DNA of 64,000 nucleotides from Angelakisella sp. (GTDB taxonomy: Bacteria; Bacillota; Clostridia; Oscillospirales; Ruminococcaceae): positions 1 through 64,000 of the forward strand of contig JAHHSN010000002.1 in NCBI GenBank assembly GCA_020025195.1. Direction: 5' to 3'. Shown here piece by piece: positions 16,658-25,352 of this stretch; within the stretch, counting starts at the first letter, position 1; every line of letters begins with the position of its first letter. Both the position numbers and the translations under genes were made by a program. The notes below the pieces were generated by a model, which had not been told where the DNA came from, made no database searches, and worked only from the letters and a program-made list of their open reading frames with translations.

Positions 16658-18093
16658 TGAGTAAACCTGTAAAATCGCTGATCATCGTTCTGGCGGTCGC
16701 CCTTGTTCTGGGCGCCGGCGTCTGGTTTCTCCTGTCCGCTCCGGAGGAGAAGCCCGCGCCCCCCGCAGAGGAGATAAATTATCTGGTGAACCGTCCCTCC
16801 GGGGAGGTCGCCCTTGTGGAGGTCAGAAACCAAAACGGCAGCTATACCGTCACCGGTAAGGATGGCGCCTATACCGTTGAGGACATCCCCGCGGAGCTGG
16901 TCATCCACGACTATCTCCTCATGCTTCTGGATGAGACCTCCTCGGTGCAGTACCAAAGTGTTGTCTCCCGGGATCTTTCTCATGCGGCGGACTACGGTCT
17001 CAGTGAACCCGAGGCAGAGGTCAGAGTCACCTATACCGACGGGGGAACGCTGGAGCTGCTGATTGGCAGCCATGAACCGATCTCGGACGGACGCTACTTT
17101 ATGGTAAAGGGCGGCAGCGAGATCATGATTATGAAGAACGGGCGCAGCATCCGCTTCACCATGCCGGTGGAAAACTACATCGACTATGTCATTGTCCCGT
17201 CCCCGGCCACCTCCTCGCCTCTGGCGGAGGTGCAGGACATCACCATCAGCGGCAGCCTTATGGAGGAACCCATCGTTCTGAAGGCCGTATTGCCGGAGCG
17301 CCCCGAGCTGCAGCTTCTCGGCCTCAGCTACGGCGCCCTTACCCATCTGGTGATGGAGCCGGCTCTGCATGAGGCGAACCCCAACGGGCTTATGACGCTG
17401 GTCACGCAGATGACCGGGCTCATTTCGGAGGGCATTGTGGATTACAACTGCACCGAAGCCGAGCTTGCGGGGTATGGCTTTGACCGTCCTCTTTTGCAGT
17501 ATGATTTTGACTATAAGAACGGGGAAGACATTCCGACGGTTTCCCATACCCTTAAGGTCAGCCGTCTCGGCGAGGACTACATCGTGACCTATGATGACGA
17601 AGGCGTCGTCTACCGCATTCTCGATCTGGATTTTCTGCACATTGAGTATAACGATCTTGTGTTGCGCTGGTTCGTGTCGCCCTTCATCAGCGATGTGAAG
17701 AGTCTCACGATCACCCTGCCCGAGGAGGAATACACCTGGTTCCTTTCCGGCAAGGATGCGAAGGATCTGCAGGTGAAAGACGAAAACGGCGCCCCGGTGG
17801 ATGCCGAGCGGTTCCGGAAGCTCTATGGGCTCGCCACCTCTGCGGCAGCGGACGGTCCCGTTCTCCAAACGGCGCCCCCTCTTTCCGGGGAACCGGTCCT
17901 CACCCTGCGCTATACCTACCGTAATGCGGAAAAGCAGGACGATGTGCTTCGCTTCTTTGACGCGGGACAGCGCCGGCTCTATGTGGAGCAGAACGGTGTC
18001 TGTCAGTCCACCATCCGCGGCAATTTTGCCGCTGCCCTCAAGGACGCCTCCCGGGCGTTCCAAAAGGGAGAAAGCTTCTCTACGGAATGGTGA
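16657..18093 (+). CDS. DUF4340 domain-containing membrane-anchored protein
   Basis: 478 residues with an N-terminal membrane helix and a long extracytoplasmic part rich in beta strands. Repeated units of the type YGLSEPEAEVRVTYTDG followed by LLIGS are the DUF4340 signature. It partners the GldG-like protein in the same operon. No catalytic residues are recognised; a structural or substrate-binding role for the exporter is the best inference. Confidence 0.75.
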   Translation: MSKPVKSLIIVLAVALVLGAGVWFLLSAPEEKPAPPAEEINYLVNRPSGEVALVEVRNQNGSYTVTGKDGAYTVEDIPAELVIHDYLLMLLDETSSVQYQSVVSRDLSHAADYGLSEPEAEVRVTYTDGGTLELLIGSHEPISDGRYFMVKGGSEIMIMKNGRSIRFTMPVENYIDYVIVPSPATSSPLAEVQDITISGSLMEEPIVLKAVLPERPELQLLGLSYGALTHLVMEPALHEANPNGLMTLVTQMTGLISEGIVDYNCTEAELAGYGFDRPLLQYDFDYKNGEDIPTVSHTLKVSRLGEDYIVTYDDEGVVYRILDLDFLHIEYNDLVLRWFVSPFISDVKSLTITLPEEEYTWFLSGKDAKDLQVKDENGAPVDAERFRKLYGLATSAAADGPVLQTAPPLSGEPVLTLRYTYRNAEKQDDVLRFFDAGQRRLYVEQNGVCQSTIRGNFAAALKDASRAFQKGESFSTEW

Positions 18094-18131
18094 CAAATTC
18101 CACGTTTCAAATTTGTATGAGACGTACAAAA

Positions 18132-18173
18132 ATGCAAGAATATGTTGAGAATTGCAAGCAAATGTGCTAAAAT
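18132..18173 (+). promoter_or_regulatory. Promoter of the sugar ABC importer with TGCAAG repeats
   Basis: TTGAGA (18145-18150), 17-bp spacer, TAAAAT (18168-18173). The spacer holds ATTGCAAGCAAAT, and ATGCAAGA lies just upstream. The same pair of elements occurs in front of the nanE-GRE promoter at 28163-28180, which suggests a shared regulator. Confidence 0.7.
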
Positions 18174-18280
18174 GAAAACAAGAAAATGGGCTCGCAGTTC
18201 AATATTCCGGCTTTTATCAGTGATAATCGTGGACGCGATTTCCGCGCCCTTGGTTATAAATATTAAAAGGAGGAAATCCC

Positions 18281-19339
18281 ATGAAAAAAGTTCTCAGCGT
18301 TCTTCTGGCTGTGCTCATGGTGGCAATTCTTTTTGTTGCCTGTGGTGGCCCGGCCGAACCCAACGAACCCGCAACGAATGGGTTCAAGGTAGCTTCTCAC
18401 AACGCGATCATCGAAGGCAACCCTTACCGGACTGTCTACGAGGAGCAGATGACGGAAGCTGTCGGTGTTGCTAAGGAAGCCGGTCTCATCAGTGAGTACA
18501 ACAGCTTCGTAGCGAACAACGACCCCGCTCTCGAGACTCAGCAGCTCGAGGAGTCCATCAACAATGGTTATGACATCATCATCGTTAACCCCATCGCGGC
18601 GACCGGTCTTGATGCTGTAATCGACAAGGCCATCGAGGCTGGCATCGTCTATGTCAACGCCGACTGCATCTATCCTTCCGATAAGATCACCAACGTTGTT
18701 GTTGACCAGGATGCCTGGGCCAAGAAGGCTTCTGACTTCGTTATCGCCACTCTCGGTAAGGGCGCTAAGGTTGTTCAGTTCAAGGGTATCGAGGGCAACT
18801 CCGCTACCGCCATCCGTGACGCCCGCTGGGCTGCTGATCTCCCCGCCGCTGGCCTCGAGATCGTTAAGTCCGTTGCGCATCAGTGGAACGACGTTACCGC
18901 GAAGCAGCTGATGAGCCAGATCCTCTCCTCTGGTCTGGAGTTTGACGGCATCATCAACGAGGAAGCCGCTAACGGCATCATGGATGCCTACGAGGAAGCC
19001 GGCGCCGGCTATCCCGGCTGCATCACCTCTTCCGAGGAGATCAACTGGATCCGCCGTATCGCTGACATCAATAAGGATGAGCTGGTTTGCCCGTTCATCG
19101 TTGTTGAGAACCCTCCCGGAATCGGTGCGACCGCTCTGGCTGTTGCTATCAACCTCAAGCAGGGCAACGAGCTGGATTCTGCCAAGCTGAAGGACGGCGT
19201 AATCTATTATGATCCTCAGTGGATCATGACCTATGACAACATGCAGGAGAAGCTGGATTCCGTTAAGGATCTCTCTGATTCCACCTCTGTTTCTTCCTAC
19301 ATGACCGTTGAGCAGGCTAAGGCTGCCTATTTTAAATAA
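18281..19339 (+). CDS. Sugar ABC transporter substrate-binding lipoprotein (RbsB-like)
   Basis: Type I periplasmic-binding-protein fold, 352 residues, anchored by a lipoprotein signal (lipobox LFVAC, lipidated Cys near residue 21). NNGYDIIIVNPIAATGLDAV is the usual hinge region of ribose, galactose or inositol binding proteins. Codon use is strongly biased to GTT, GCT and AAG compared with neighbours, a sign of high expression. A strong hairpin separates it from the ATPase and permease genes, which are needed in smaller amounts. The ligand is not identifiable by eye. Confidence 0.9.
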   Translation: MKKVLSVLLAVLMVAILFVACGGPAEPNEPATNGFKVASHNAIIEGNPYRTVYEEQMTEAVGVAKEAGLISEYNSFVANNDPALETQQLEESINNGYDIIIVNPIAATGLDAVIDKAIEAGIVYVNADCIYPSDKITNVVVDQDAWAKKASDFVIATLGKGAKVVQFKGIEGNSATAIRDARWAADLPAAGLEIVKSVAHQWNDVTAKQLMSQILSSGLEFDGIINEEAANGIMDAYEEAGAGYPGCITSSEEINWIRRIADINKDELVCPFIVVENPPGIGATALAVAINLKQGNELDSAKLKDGVIYYDPQWIMTYDNMQEKLDSVKDLSDSTSVSSYMTVEQAKAAYFK

Positions 19340-19377
19340 GGAATAACGGCCGGCAATCAGAATTAACGCACAGCGTT

Positions 19378-19419
19378 CGGCTCCCGCCGGCGGGCCAATC
19401 GGTCCGTCGGTGGGAGCCG
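19378..19419 (+). promoter_or_regulatory. Strong intercistronic hairpin (mRNA stabiliser type)
   Basis: CGGCTCCCGCCG pairs with CGGTGGGAGCCG around an inner stem. There is no T run after it. Such a hairpin between a binding-protein gene and its ABC partners usually protects the upstream message and lowers downstream expression. Confidence 0.75.
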
Positions 19420-19535
19420 TTCCCATAGGAACCCCATTCATGGAAAACTCCTTTTAACAAAACACTTAAATTTGAAAATTGTTCCGCTTATCCTGCGGAT
19501 CGACTATAAATTATGGAGAATTGGAGGGATGCTCC

Positions 19536-21059
19536 TTGCTGCAAATGACTGGTATCAGTAAGAACTTTGACGCTGTAAGGGCGCTCAATCACGCCTCTCT
19601 GCAGGTTAATTCCGGTGAGATCATGGCGCTGCTCGGTTCCAACGGCAGCGGCAAATCCACGATGGTCAAGGTCCTGAGCGGACTTGTCAACCCGAATGAG
19701 GGAGAGGTTAAAATCGACGGAAAAGTTGTGGAGATCAAATCCGGCGCCGACGCCCGAAGATGCGGCGTCGCAGTGGCCTATCAGGATCTTTCCCTGATCC
19801 CGCAGCTGAGTATTGCAGACAATATTGCACTGGGCGCGGAGCCCATGGGCAGGCTCGGTGCCGTGGACCGCAAAAAGGCCCGCGAAACGACCGAGTATTA
19901 CTTAAAAAAGCTGAAAATCAATGCGGACCCCGACGCGCTGGTGCAGTTCCTCATGCCCAGCACCCAGAGCATGGTGGAGATCGCCAAGGCGCTTGCGCTG
20001 GAGCCAAAGATCCTGATCCTCGACGAGGCGACCGCCTCGCTGCACTCCGATGAGGTCGATACGGTATTTGAGGTGCTGGAGGAGCTGAAAAAGCAGGGCC
20101 TTTCCATCATCATCGTGACCCACCGCATGGGAGAGATCTTCCGGATTTGCGACCGCTGCACCATCCTCAAGGGCGGCGAAACGGTGGCGAGCGGCAAGAT
20201 CAGTGAAATGAATCTGGATGAGATCGTATTCCACATGACCGGCAAGCGTCCCGATCATTCCGTTTCCGTGAACCACACCGTCCACGAGAACCGGAAGGAG
20301 GACCTCCTTTTGGATATCAAGGGGCTTTCGCTTCCGCCCAAGATCGACTCGGTCAACTTCTGCGCCTATCGCGGCGAGGTCGTCGGCATCGGCGGTCTGG
20401 ACGGACAGGGTCAGGCGGACTTCATCCGCGCCATTCTGGCAGATCAGAAGGCCTCCGGCGGTACTATCACCTACAAGGGCCGGGAGGTCCACTACGGTGG
20501 CCCTGCGGATGCCATCAAGGATGACATGGGCTTCATCAGCGGCGACCGTGCCCGTGAGTCCATCTTCCCGATCCGCAGTGTGGCGGAGAACATCTTTGCC
20601 GGTAAGGCGACCAAAGGCAAGCTCTTTGCCCGCCTTTCTCCCAAGACGGTACGCTCCTTTGCACAGCAGGCGATGGACGATTATAACATTGTAGCAGGCA
20701 GCCTGGATCACCCCGCGAACTCGCTTTCCGGCGGTAACCAGCAGAAGCTGGTCGTCGGCCGGTGGCTGGCGCTGTCTCCCTCGCTCCTTTTGCTGGACGA
20801 CCCCACCAAGGGCGTTGACATCCATTCCCGCCACGAGATCCACGCCATCCTCAAAAAGTGCATGGAACAGGGAATGAGCGTGATCTATGTTTCCAGTGAT
20901 AACGAGGAGCTTCTGGAGATCTCTGACCGGATCTATGTCTTCTATGAGGGCAGGATCAGCGCGCACCTGCAGGGCAGCGACCGCACCGAGGAGAAACTGG
21001 TTGCGGCGATGCTTGGTCTGGGCGAAAACGATAAGAACAAGGAGGCGTCTGAGGCATGA
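19536..21059 (+). CDS. Sugar ABC transporter ATPase (RbsA/MglA-like, two domains)
   Basis: Fused double ATPase energising monosaccharide import, 507 residues from the TTG at 19536. That start is chosen because GGAGGG lies 7 nt upstream; an in-frame ATG at 19479 lacks a ribosome site. First domain: Walker A LLGSNGSGKST and Walker B ILILDEATASL. Second domain: degenerate Walker A (GLDGQGQADF), intact signature LSGGNQQKLVVG, and Walker B LLLLDDPTKG with Asp in place of the catalytic Glu. It overlaps the next permease gene by 4 bp. Confidence 0.92.
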   Translation: MLQMTGISKNFDAVRALNHASLQVNSGEIMALLGSNGSGKSTMVKVLSGLVNPNEGEVKIDGKVVEIKSGADARRCGVAVAYQDLSLIPQLSIADNIALGAEPMGRLGAVDRKKARETTEYYLKKLKINADPDALVQFLMPSTQSMVEIAKALALEPKILILDEATASLHSDEVDTVFEVLEELKKQGLSIIIVTHRMGEIFRICDRCTILKGGETVASGKISEMNLDEIVFHMTGKRPDHSVSVNHTVHENRKEDLLLDIKGLSLPPKIDSVNFCAYRGEVVGIGGLDGQGQADFIRAILADQKASGGTITYKGREVHYGGPADAIKDDMGFISGDRARESIFPIRSVAENIFAGKATKGKLFARLSPKTVRSFAQQAMDDYNIVAGSLDHPANSLSGGNQQKLVVGRWLALSPSLLLLDDPTKGVDIHSRHEIHAILKKCMEQGMSVIYVSSDNEELLEISDRIYVFYEGRISAHLQGSDRTEEKLVAAMLGLGENDKNKEASEA

Positions 21060-22102
21060 AAGAAAAATTCAATAAACTAAAGGCGTCCCCGGCGTTTTCC
21101 GGACTGGTTCTTTTCCTTGGCGCTCTGGTTTTTTATCTCATCATCCAGTTTGTGCGGGATCCCGGCAACTTCTTCTCGATGCGGACCTACCGCAGCTTTG
21201 CCTCCATCTTTAAGAACTACGCGCCGCTGATCCTGGTCACAATGGGACAGGCGCTCCTGATGCTCATGGGCATCATCGATATCTCCATCGGTATCCAGAT
21301 GAGCTTTGCCAACGTTCTCGCCGTCATGCTGCCCGAGTGGACCGGAATGCCGGTTGCGCTGGCGTGGGTCCTGACCGTTGCGGCCAGCGTCCTGCTTGCG
21401 ACCCTCAACGGCGTGATCGTTTCCTATCTCAGAATTCCACCGCTTCTCGCGGGTTATGCCATGATCTACATTGTCAAGGGCATCAACCTGATGATCCGTC
21501 CCGCACCCGGCGGAACGGTGGCCTCCGAGATCAACCGCTTTTATGATAAGCTGTGGGGCGGCTTCCTGCCCACCAGCGTCATCATCATCGTGCTCTGCTA
21601 TCTGGGGTGGGTCTACCTCAAGCGGACGCCGCTTATGAACCACGTCTATGCCATCGGCGGCAATGAGCGCAACGCCTTCGCCACCGGTATCAACAGCCCC
21701 GCGACCAAGGTCAAGGTCTATGCCATCGTCGGTCTCCTTACCGGAATCGCCGGCCTTTGCTACACCGCGGCTTATTCCACCGGAAACCCCATCACCGGTG
21801 AAGCCTACGGCCTGCAGTCCATCAGCGCCTGTATCCTTGGCGGTATCTCGATGGCAGGCGGCTGGGGCACCATGCCCTGCGCCCTGTTCGGCGTCGGCTT
21901 CCAGCTCTTTATTCAGACCTCGGTGCCCAAGATTTTCTCGATGCTGCCCGGTCAGTTCAACACCTATTGGCACAACCTCGTGTCCGATACCATCATTCTG
22001 ATCGGTCTTATCACCACCATCTTCGCGGTGAGAGCGCAGCGTGAGACCCTTCTGAAGGGCATTAAGAAACAGATCGTGCCGGAAGGAGGGGAACAGAAAT
22101 GA
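21056..22102 (+). CDS. Sugar ABC transporter permease (RbsC-like)
   Basis: Membrane permease of 348 residues with about ten hydrophobic helices. GIIDISIGIQMSFANVLAVM corresponds to the conserved G-x-D-L/I-S-V-G motif of the family, and AIGGNERNAFATGIN is the usual cytoplasmic loop contacting the ATPase. It forms a heterodimer with the second permease encoded immediately downstream (ATGA overlap). Confidence 0.92.
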   Translation: MKEKFNKLKASPAFSGLVLFLGALVFYLIIQFVRDPGNFFSMRTYRSFASIFKNYAPLILVTMGQALLMLMGIIDISIGIQMSFANVLAVMLPEWTGMPVALAWVLTVAASVLLATLNGVIVSYLRIPPLLAGYAMIYIVKGINLMIRPAPGGTVASEINRFYDKLWGGFLPTSVIIIVLCYLGWVYLKRTPLMNHVYAIGGNERNAFATGINSPATKVKVYAIVGLLTGIAGLCYTAAYSTGNPITGEAYGLQSISACILGGISMAGGWGTMPCALFGVGFQLFIQTSVPKIFSMLPGQFNTYWHNLVSDTIILIGLITTIFAVRAQRETLLKGIKKQIVPEGGEQK

Positions 22103-23079
22103 AAAACAAAGAAGCCTCCGGAAAGTTTAAGACTTTCGTAAAATCCAATCAGATCGGAATGGCGCTCATCATCAGTGTCCTGCTCTTTGCCCTCACGGTC
22201 ATTCTGAACCCCAAGAGCTTCAATCCCGTGGCATTCGGCAGCATCCTGGCGCTGACCTCCATGCTGCTCATCGCCTCCGCGGGCCAGACTCTGGTCATCA
22301 TCTCGGACGGCATTGATATGTCCGTCGGCGCGACCATGTCCATGACCGCCCTGATGACGGTTGTCGTCATGCGCGGAGAGACCAGCTTCGGGCTCACCCT
22401 GCTCGCGTTCCTGCTCTGCCTCGCCATCGGCGCGGCGATTGGCTTCCTGAACGGCGTCGGCTCGGTCAAGGCGGGTCTGCCCCCCATGGTCGTCACTCTT
22501 TATATCTCCAATATTGTCACCAGACTGCAGTATGTTCTGACCGGTGGTACCCCGGAGCATACCAGCGCTCCCCAGTGGTTCAGAGACGCCATCACCACCC
22601 GTATCGGCGGTTTCTTCCCCCATCTCGTCTTTATTGCCGCGATCTTCTTCCTGCTGGTATTCTTCCTGCTTTCCCGTACCCGCTACGGCCAGCAGCTGAC
22701 CCTCACCGGCAATAATAACCGCGCGGCTTACCTCACCGGTATCAATACCACCAAGATCAAGATGCTCAACTATACCATCGCGGGCGTGCTGGGCGGTATC
22801 GCGGGCTTTATCGGCGCCGCGGATTCCAGCTACGTCAAGTGCGGTATCTATGACATCATGACCATGAACTCCATTGTCGCGGTCGTCATCGGCGGTACGC
22901 TGCTTTCCGGCGGTAAGGGAAGCTACACCGGTACGGCGGCAGGCGCCCTCCTGTTCATCATCCTGTCCAATGGCCTTGCGGTTCTGCAGGTCACCGACAG
23001 TATCCGTAATCTCATCATGGGTGTAGTCCTCATCATTCTGCTGGCGGCCTACAACCGTGCAAAGCCCGTCCGCCAGTAA
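22099..23079 (+). CDS. Sugar ABC transporter permease (RbsC-like)
   Basis: Second permease, 326 residues. DGIDMSVGATMSMTAL is the family motif near the second helix and LTGNNNRAAYLTGINT the coupling loop. Two different permeases next to a double ATPase and one binding protein is the arrangement of inositol, autoinducer-2 and several polyol importers. A clear terminator follows. Confidence 0.92.
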   Translation: MKNKEASGKFKTFVKSNQIGMALIISVLLFALTVILNPKSFNPVAFGSILALTSMLLIASAGQTLVIISDGIDMSVGATMSMTALMTVVVMRGETSFGLTLLAFLLCLAIGAAIGFLNGVGSVKAGLPPMVVTLYISNIVTRLQYVLTGGTPEHTSAPQWFRDAITTRIGGFFPHLVFIAAIFFLLVFFLLSRTRYGQQLTLTGNNNRAAYLTGINTTKIKMLNYTIAGVLGGIAGFIGAADSSYVKCGIYDIMTMNSIVAVVIGGTLLSGGKGSYTGTAAGALLFIILSNGLAVLQVTDSIRNLIMGVVLIILLAAYNRAKPVRQ

Positions 23080-23092
23080 GGACGAGGCATCC

Positions 23093-23136
23093 TGCCGGGA
23101 TTGAAACACCACTGGTTTTGATCCCGGCATCCTTTT
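23093..23136 (+). terminator. Terminator of the ABC importer operon
   Basis: TGCCGGGAT pairs with ATCCCGGCA, with an inner AAAC/GTTT stem, followed by CCTTTT. Confidence 0.85.
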
Positions 23137-23193
23137 GTGCATAATACCGAAAAATGCTCTGAAACAAGGTACAAATGTTCAAACTTTTTCGCG

Positions 23194-23226
23194 AATGTTG
23201 ATTTTTGAAACATTTTGGAGTATTTT
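23194..23226 (+). promoter_or_regulatory. Promoter with inverted repeat before the oxidoreductase gene
   Basis: TTGATT (23198-23203), 17-bp spacer, TATTTT. A perfect inverted repeat AATGTT-N9-AACATT (23194-23214) covers the -35 region and is a candidate operator. Confidence 0.55.
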
Positions 23227-23262
23227 TAGAGTAAGAAATAAATCTGTAAAGGAGAATTTGCT

Positions 23263-24378
23263 ATGGACAAAAAAACTCTGATGAACGAAATCGTAGCTGC
23301 GACACTGCCTCCGATGCCGAAGCGCAAGGATTGGCGCATTGCCTGTGTGGGCGCGGGCTTCATTATGCGCGACTGCCAGCTGAAGGCTTACACCGACATG
23401 GGATTTTCTCCTTACGCGATCACCTCCCTCTCCCGCGCGGAGAGCGAAGCGGTCGCGAGGCAGTACAATATCCCCAAGACCTATGATTCCTGGATGGAGA
23501 TGCTGCAGGACCCCGAGGTGGAGATTCTGGATATCGCCATTCCTCCCGACAAGCAGCTGACGGTGGTGCGCGAGGCGGTGAAGCACAAGAACATCAAGGG
23601 CATCCTCTGTCAGAAGCCCCTCGCCATGTCTCTGGAGGACGCCCGTGAGACCGAACGCCTCTGCCGTGAGGCGGGCATCCCGGTCGCTGTCAATTCCAAT
23701 ATGCGCTATGACCAGTCGATGCGCGCCCTCAAGTATGTTCTGGATAAGGGGTATCTCGGCGATCCCGTCATTGCCTCCATCGAGATGCGCGCCATTCCTC
23801 ACTGGCAGACCTTCCTGGAGGAATACGATAAGCTGGAGATCTTCGGCATGGGCATCCACCATGTGGATATCTTCCGTTATCTGTTCGGAGACCCTGAGGA
23901 AATCACCTGTGTCTGCCGCACCGATCCCCGCACCAAGTTCGCGCATAAGGACGGCATCACCCAGTACACCTATCAGTATAAGAACGGCCTGATGGCGACC
24001 TCCCTCGATGACGTCTGGGCGTGGCCCAACGATCCCTGCATCAAGGATACCTACATCAAGTGGCGTGTCGAGGGCACCGATGGCTTTGCCGAGGGCACCG
24101 TCGGCTGGCCGCAGTACCCCGAGCACTGCCCCAGCACCTTCAAGATGACCTGTAATCAGTTCCCCAATGAGTGGATCGCTCCCGAGTGGGATACCGTCTG
24201 GTTCCCGGACGCCTTCCGCGGCACCATGTCGAGCCTGCTCTGCGCCATTGAGGCGGGGGAGGAGCCGGAGATCAACGTCCCCGACAACATTAAGACCATT
24301 GCCTGCGTGGAAGCCTGCTATCAGTCCATCGCCCAAAAACGTACCGTCAGCCTCGATGAGGTTCTTAACGCAAAATAA
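23263..24378 (+). CDS. Gfo/Idh/MocA family oxidoreductase (CQKP variant)
   Basis: 371 residues. The N-terminus begins with about 20 extra residues before the nucleotide-binding loop IACVGAGFIMRDCQ. The conserved EKP motif reads CQKPLAMS, with Gln in place of Glu but the lysine kept. GMGIHHVDIFRYLFG carries the catalytic-type histidine. Conserved tryptophans (DDVWAWPND, GWPQYPEH) may shape the substrate pocket. It pairs with the TIM-barrel gene 12 bp downstream. Confidence 0.85.
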   Translation: MDKKTLMNEIVAATLPPMPKRKDWRIACVGAGFIMRDCQLKAYTDMGFSPYAITSLSRAESEAVARQYNIPKTYDSWMEMLQDPEVEILDIAIPPDKQLTVVREAVKHKNIKGILCQKPLAMSLEDARETERLCREAGIPVAVNSNMRYDQSMRALKYVLDKGYLGDPVIASIEMRAIPHWQTFLEEYDKLEIFGMGIHHVDIFRYLFGDPEEITCVCRTDPRTKFAHKDGITQYTYQYKNGLMATSLDDVWAWPNDPCIKDTYIKWRVEGTDGFAEGTVGWPQYPEHCPSTFKMTCNQFPNEWIAPEWDTVWFPDAFRGTMSSLLCAIEAGEEPEINVPDNIKTIACVEACYQSIAQKRTVSLDEVLNAK

Positions 24379-24390
24379 GGAGGAAAAAAC

Positions 24391-25293
24391 ATGATCCCTG
24401 TTGGCATTTTTACCGGTTATTATCCCTGCACCATTGACGAAACCATCCGCCGCATCAAAGCGCAGGGGTTCTCCTGCGTGCAGCTGGACGTCTCCTTCAA
24501 GGACTGTGACGCGACCCGCGGCGAGCTGACCGACGAGAAGGCGGAGGAGATCCGCAATAAATTCCGGGAGGCGGACCTGCCCGTCGTGGCGCTCTCCGCC
24601 TACACGAACTTTGTTCATCCCGACCCCAAGAAGCGCCAGGAGAACATCGACTACTTCAAGATGATGATCCGCTTTGCGAGAAAGCTCGGCTGCGGCTACA
24701 TTGCCAGCGAGACCGGCACCTACAATCCGGAAAGCGACTGGGTCTGGGACGACAAGAACGCCTCCGAGGAGGCGTATCAGGAGGCGCTCGCCATCATCAA
24801 GGACCTCGTGAAATGCTGCGAGGAGAACGGCGTGACCTTCATCGTCGAAAACTACATCAATAACGTGATCGGCAGCGTGGAGCAGGTGGAGCGTCTTTTT
24901 AAGGACGTTAACTCCCCGAACCTCGCCCTCATCTGTGATCCCACCAACTACTTTACCGGCGCCAATATCGGCAATATGGACGCGGAGCTGGAGAAGATCT
25001 TCGACCGCCTCGCTCCCTATATGCGCGTGGCGCACGCCAAGGACTGCAAGCTCGCGGAGAGCGTGGAGGAGAAGCACGCGGACATCGACGCCGACGCCTC
25101 TCACTCCTTCCGTGGTTCCGGCGATGTGGAGCTGCCCGCCGCCGGCCTTGGTTCCCTCAATTATGACCTGTATGTTCGCCTCTTGGCGAAGCATCATCCC
25201 AATATGCCCCTGATCATTGAGCATTTGGACGAGGGCGGCATCCCCCGCGCCAAGCAGTTCGTTGACAGCACCCTGAAGAACGCGGGCGTTTAA
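24391..25293 (+). CDS. Sugar phosphate isomerase/epimerase family TIM barrel
   Basis: 300 residues. Metal-ligand motifs run in order: FIVENYI (Glu), ALICDPTNYF (Asp), MRVAHAKDCK (His) and LIIEHLDEG (Glu). The start follows a strong AAGGAGG. It forms an operon with the upstream dehydrogenase and probably with the ROK kinase gene 59 bp downstream. The exact substrate is unknown; inosose dehydratase/isomerase (IolE/IolI) and keto-glycoside enzymes are in the same family. Confidence 0.82.
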   Translation: MIPVGIFTGYYPCTIDETIRRIKAQGFSCVQLDVSFKDCDATRGELTDEKAEEIRNKFREADLPVVALSAYTNFVHPDPKKRQENIDYFKMMIRFARKLGCGYIASETGTYNPESDWVWDDKNASEEAYQEALAIIKDLVKCCEENGVTFIVENYINNVIGSVEQVERLFKDVNSPNLALICDPTNYFTGANIGNMDAELEKIFDRLAPYMRVAHAKDCKLAESVEEKHADIDADASHSFRGSGDVELPAAGLGSLNYDLYVRLLAKHHPNMPLIIEHLDEGGIPRAKQFVDSTLKNAGV

Positions 25294-25352
25294 GCTCCGT
25301 TCTTCACAAGGCGCCCTTTGCGGCGCAGAGCAGAAGAGAGGTAGAAAAATCC

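Noticed and set aside
19479..19535. ATG start for the sugar ABC ATPase at 19479
   Set aside because: No Shine-Dalgarno sequence, and the extra 19 residues do not belong to the family; the TTG at 19536 has GGAGGG at ideal spacing.
23179..25224. 681-codon minus-strand open frame
   Set aside because: Antisense shadow of an oxidoreductase gene and a TIM-barrel gene; low-complexity His/Gly/Asp/Leu composition, no ribosome site. Similar long antisense frames at 11485-13473, 29088-31295, 40295-42484 and 50323-52509 were rejected for the same reason.
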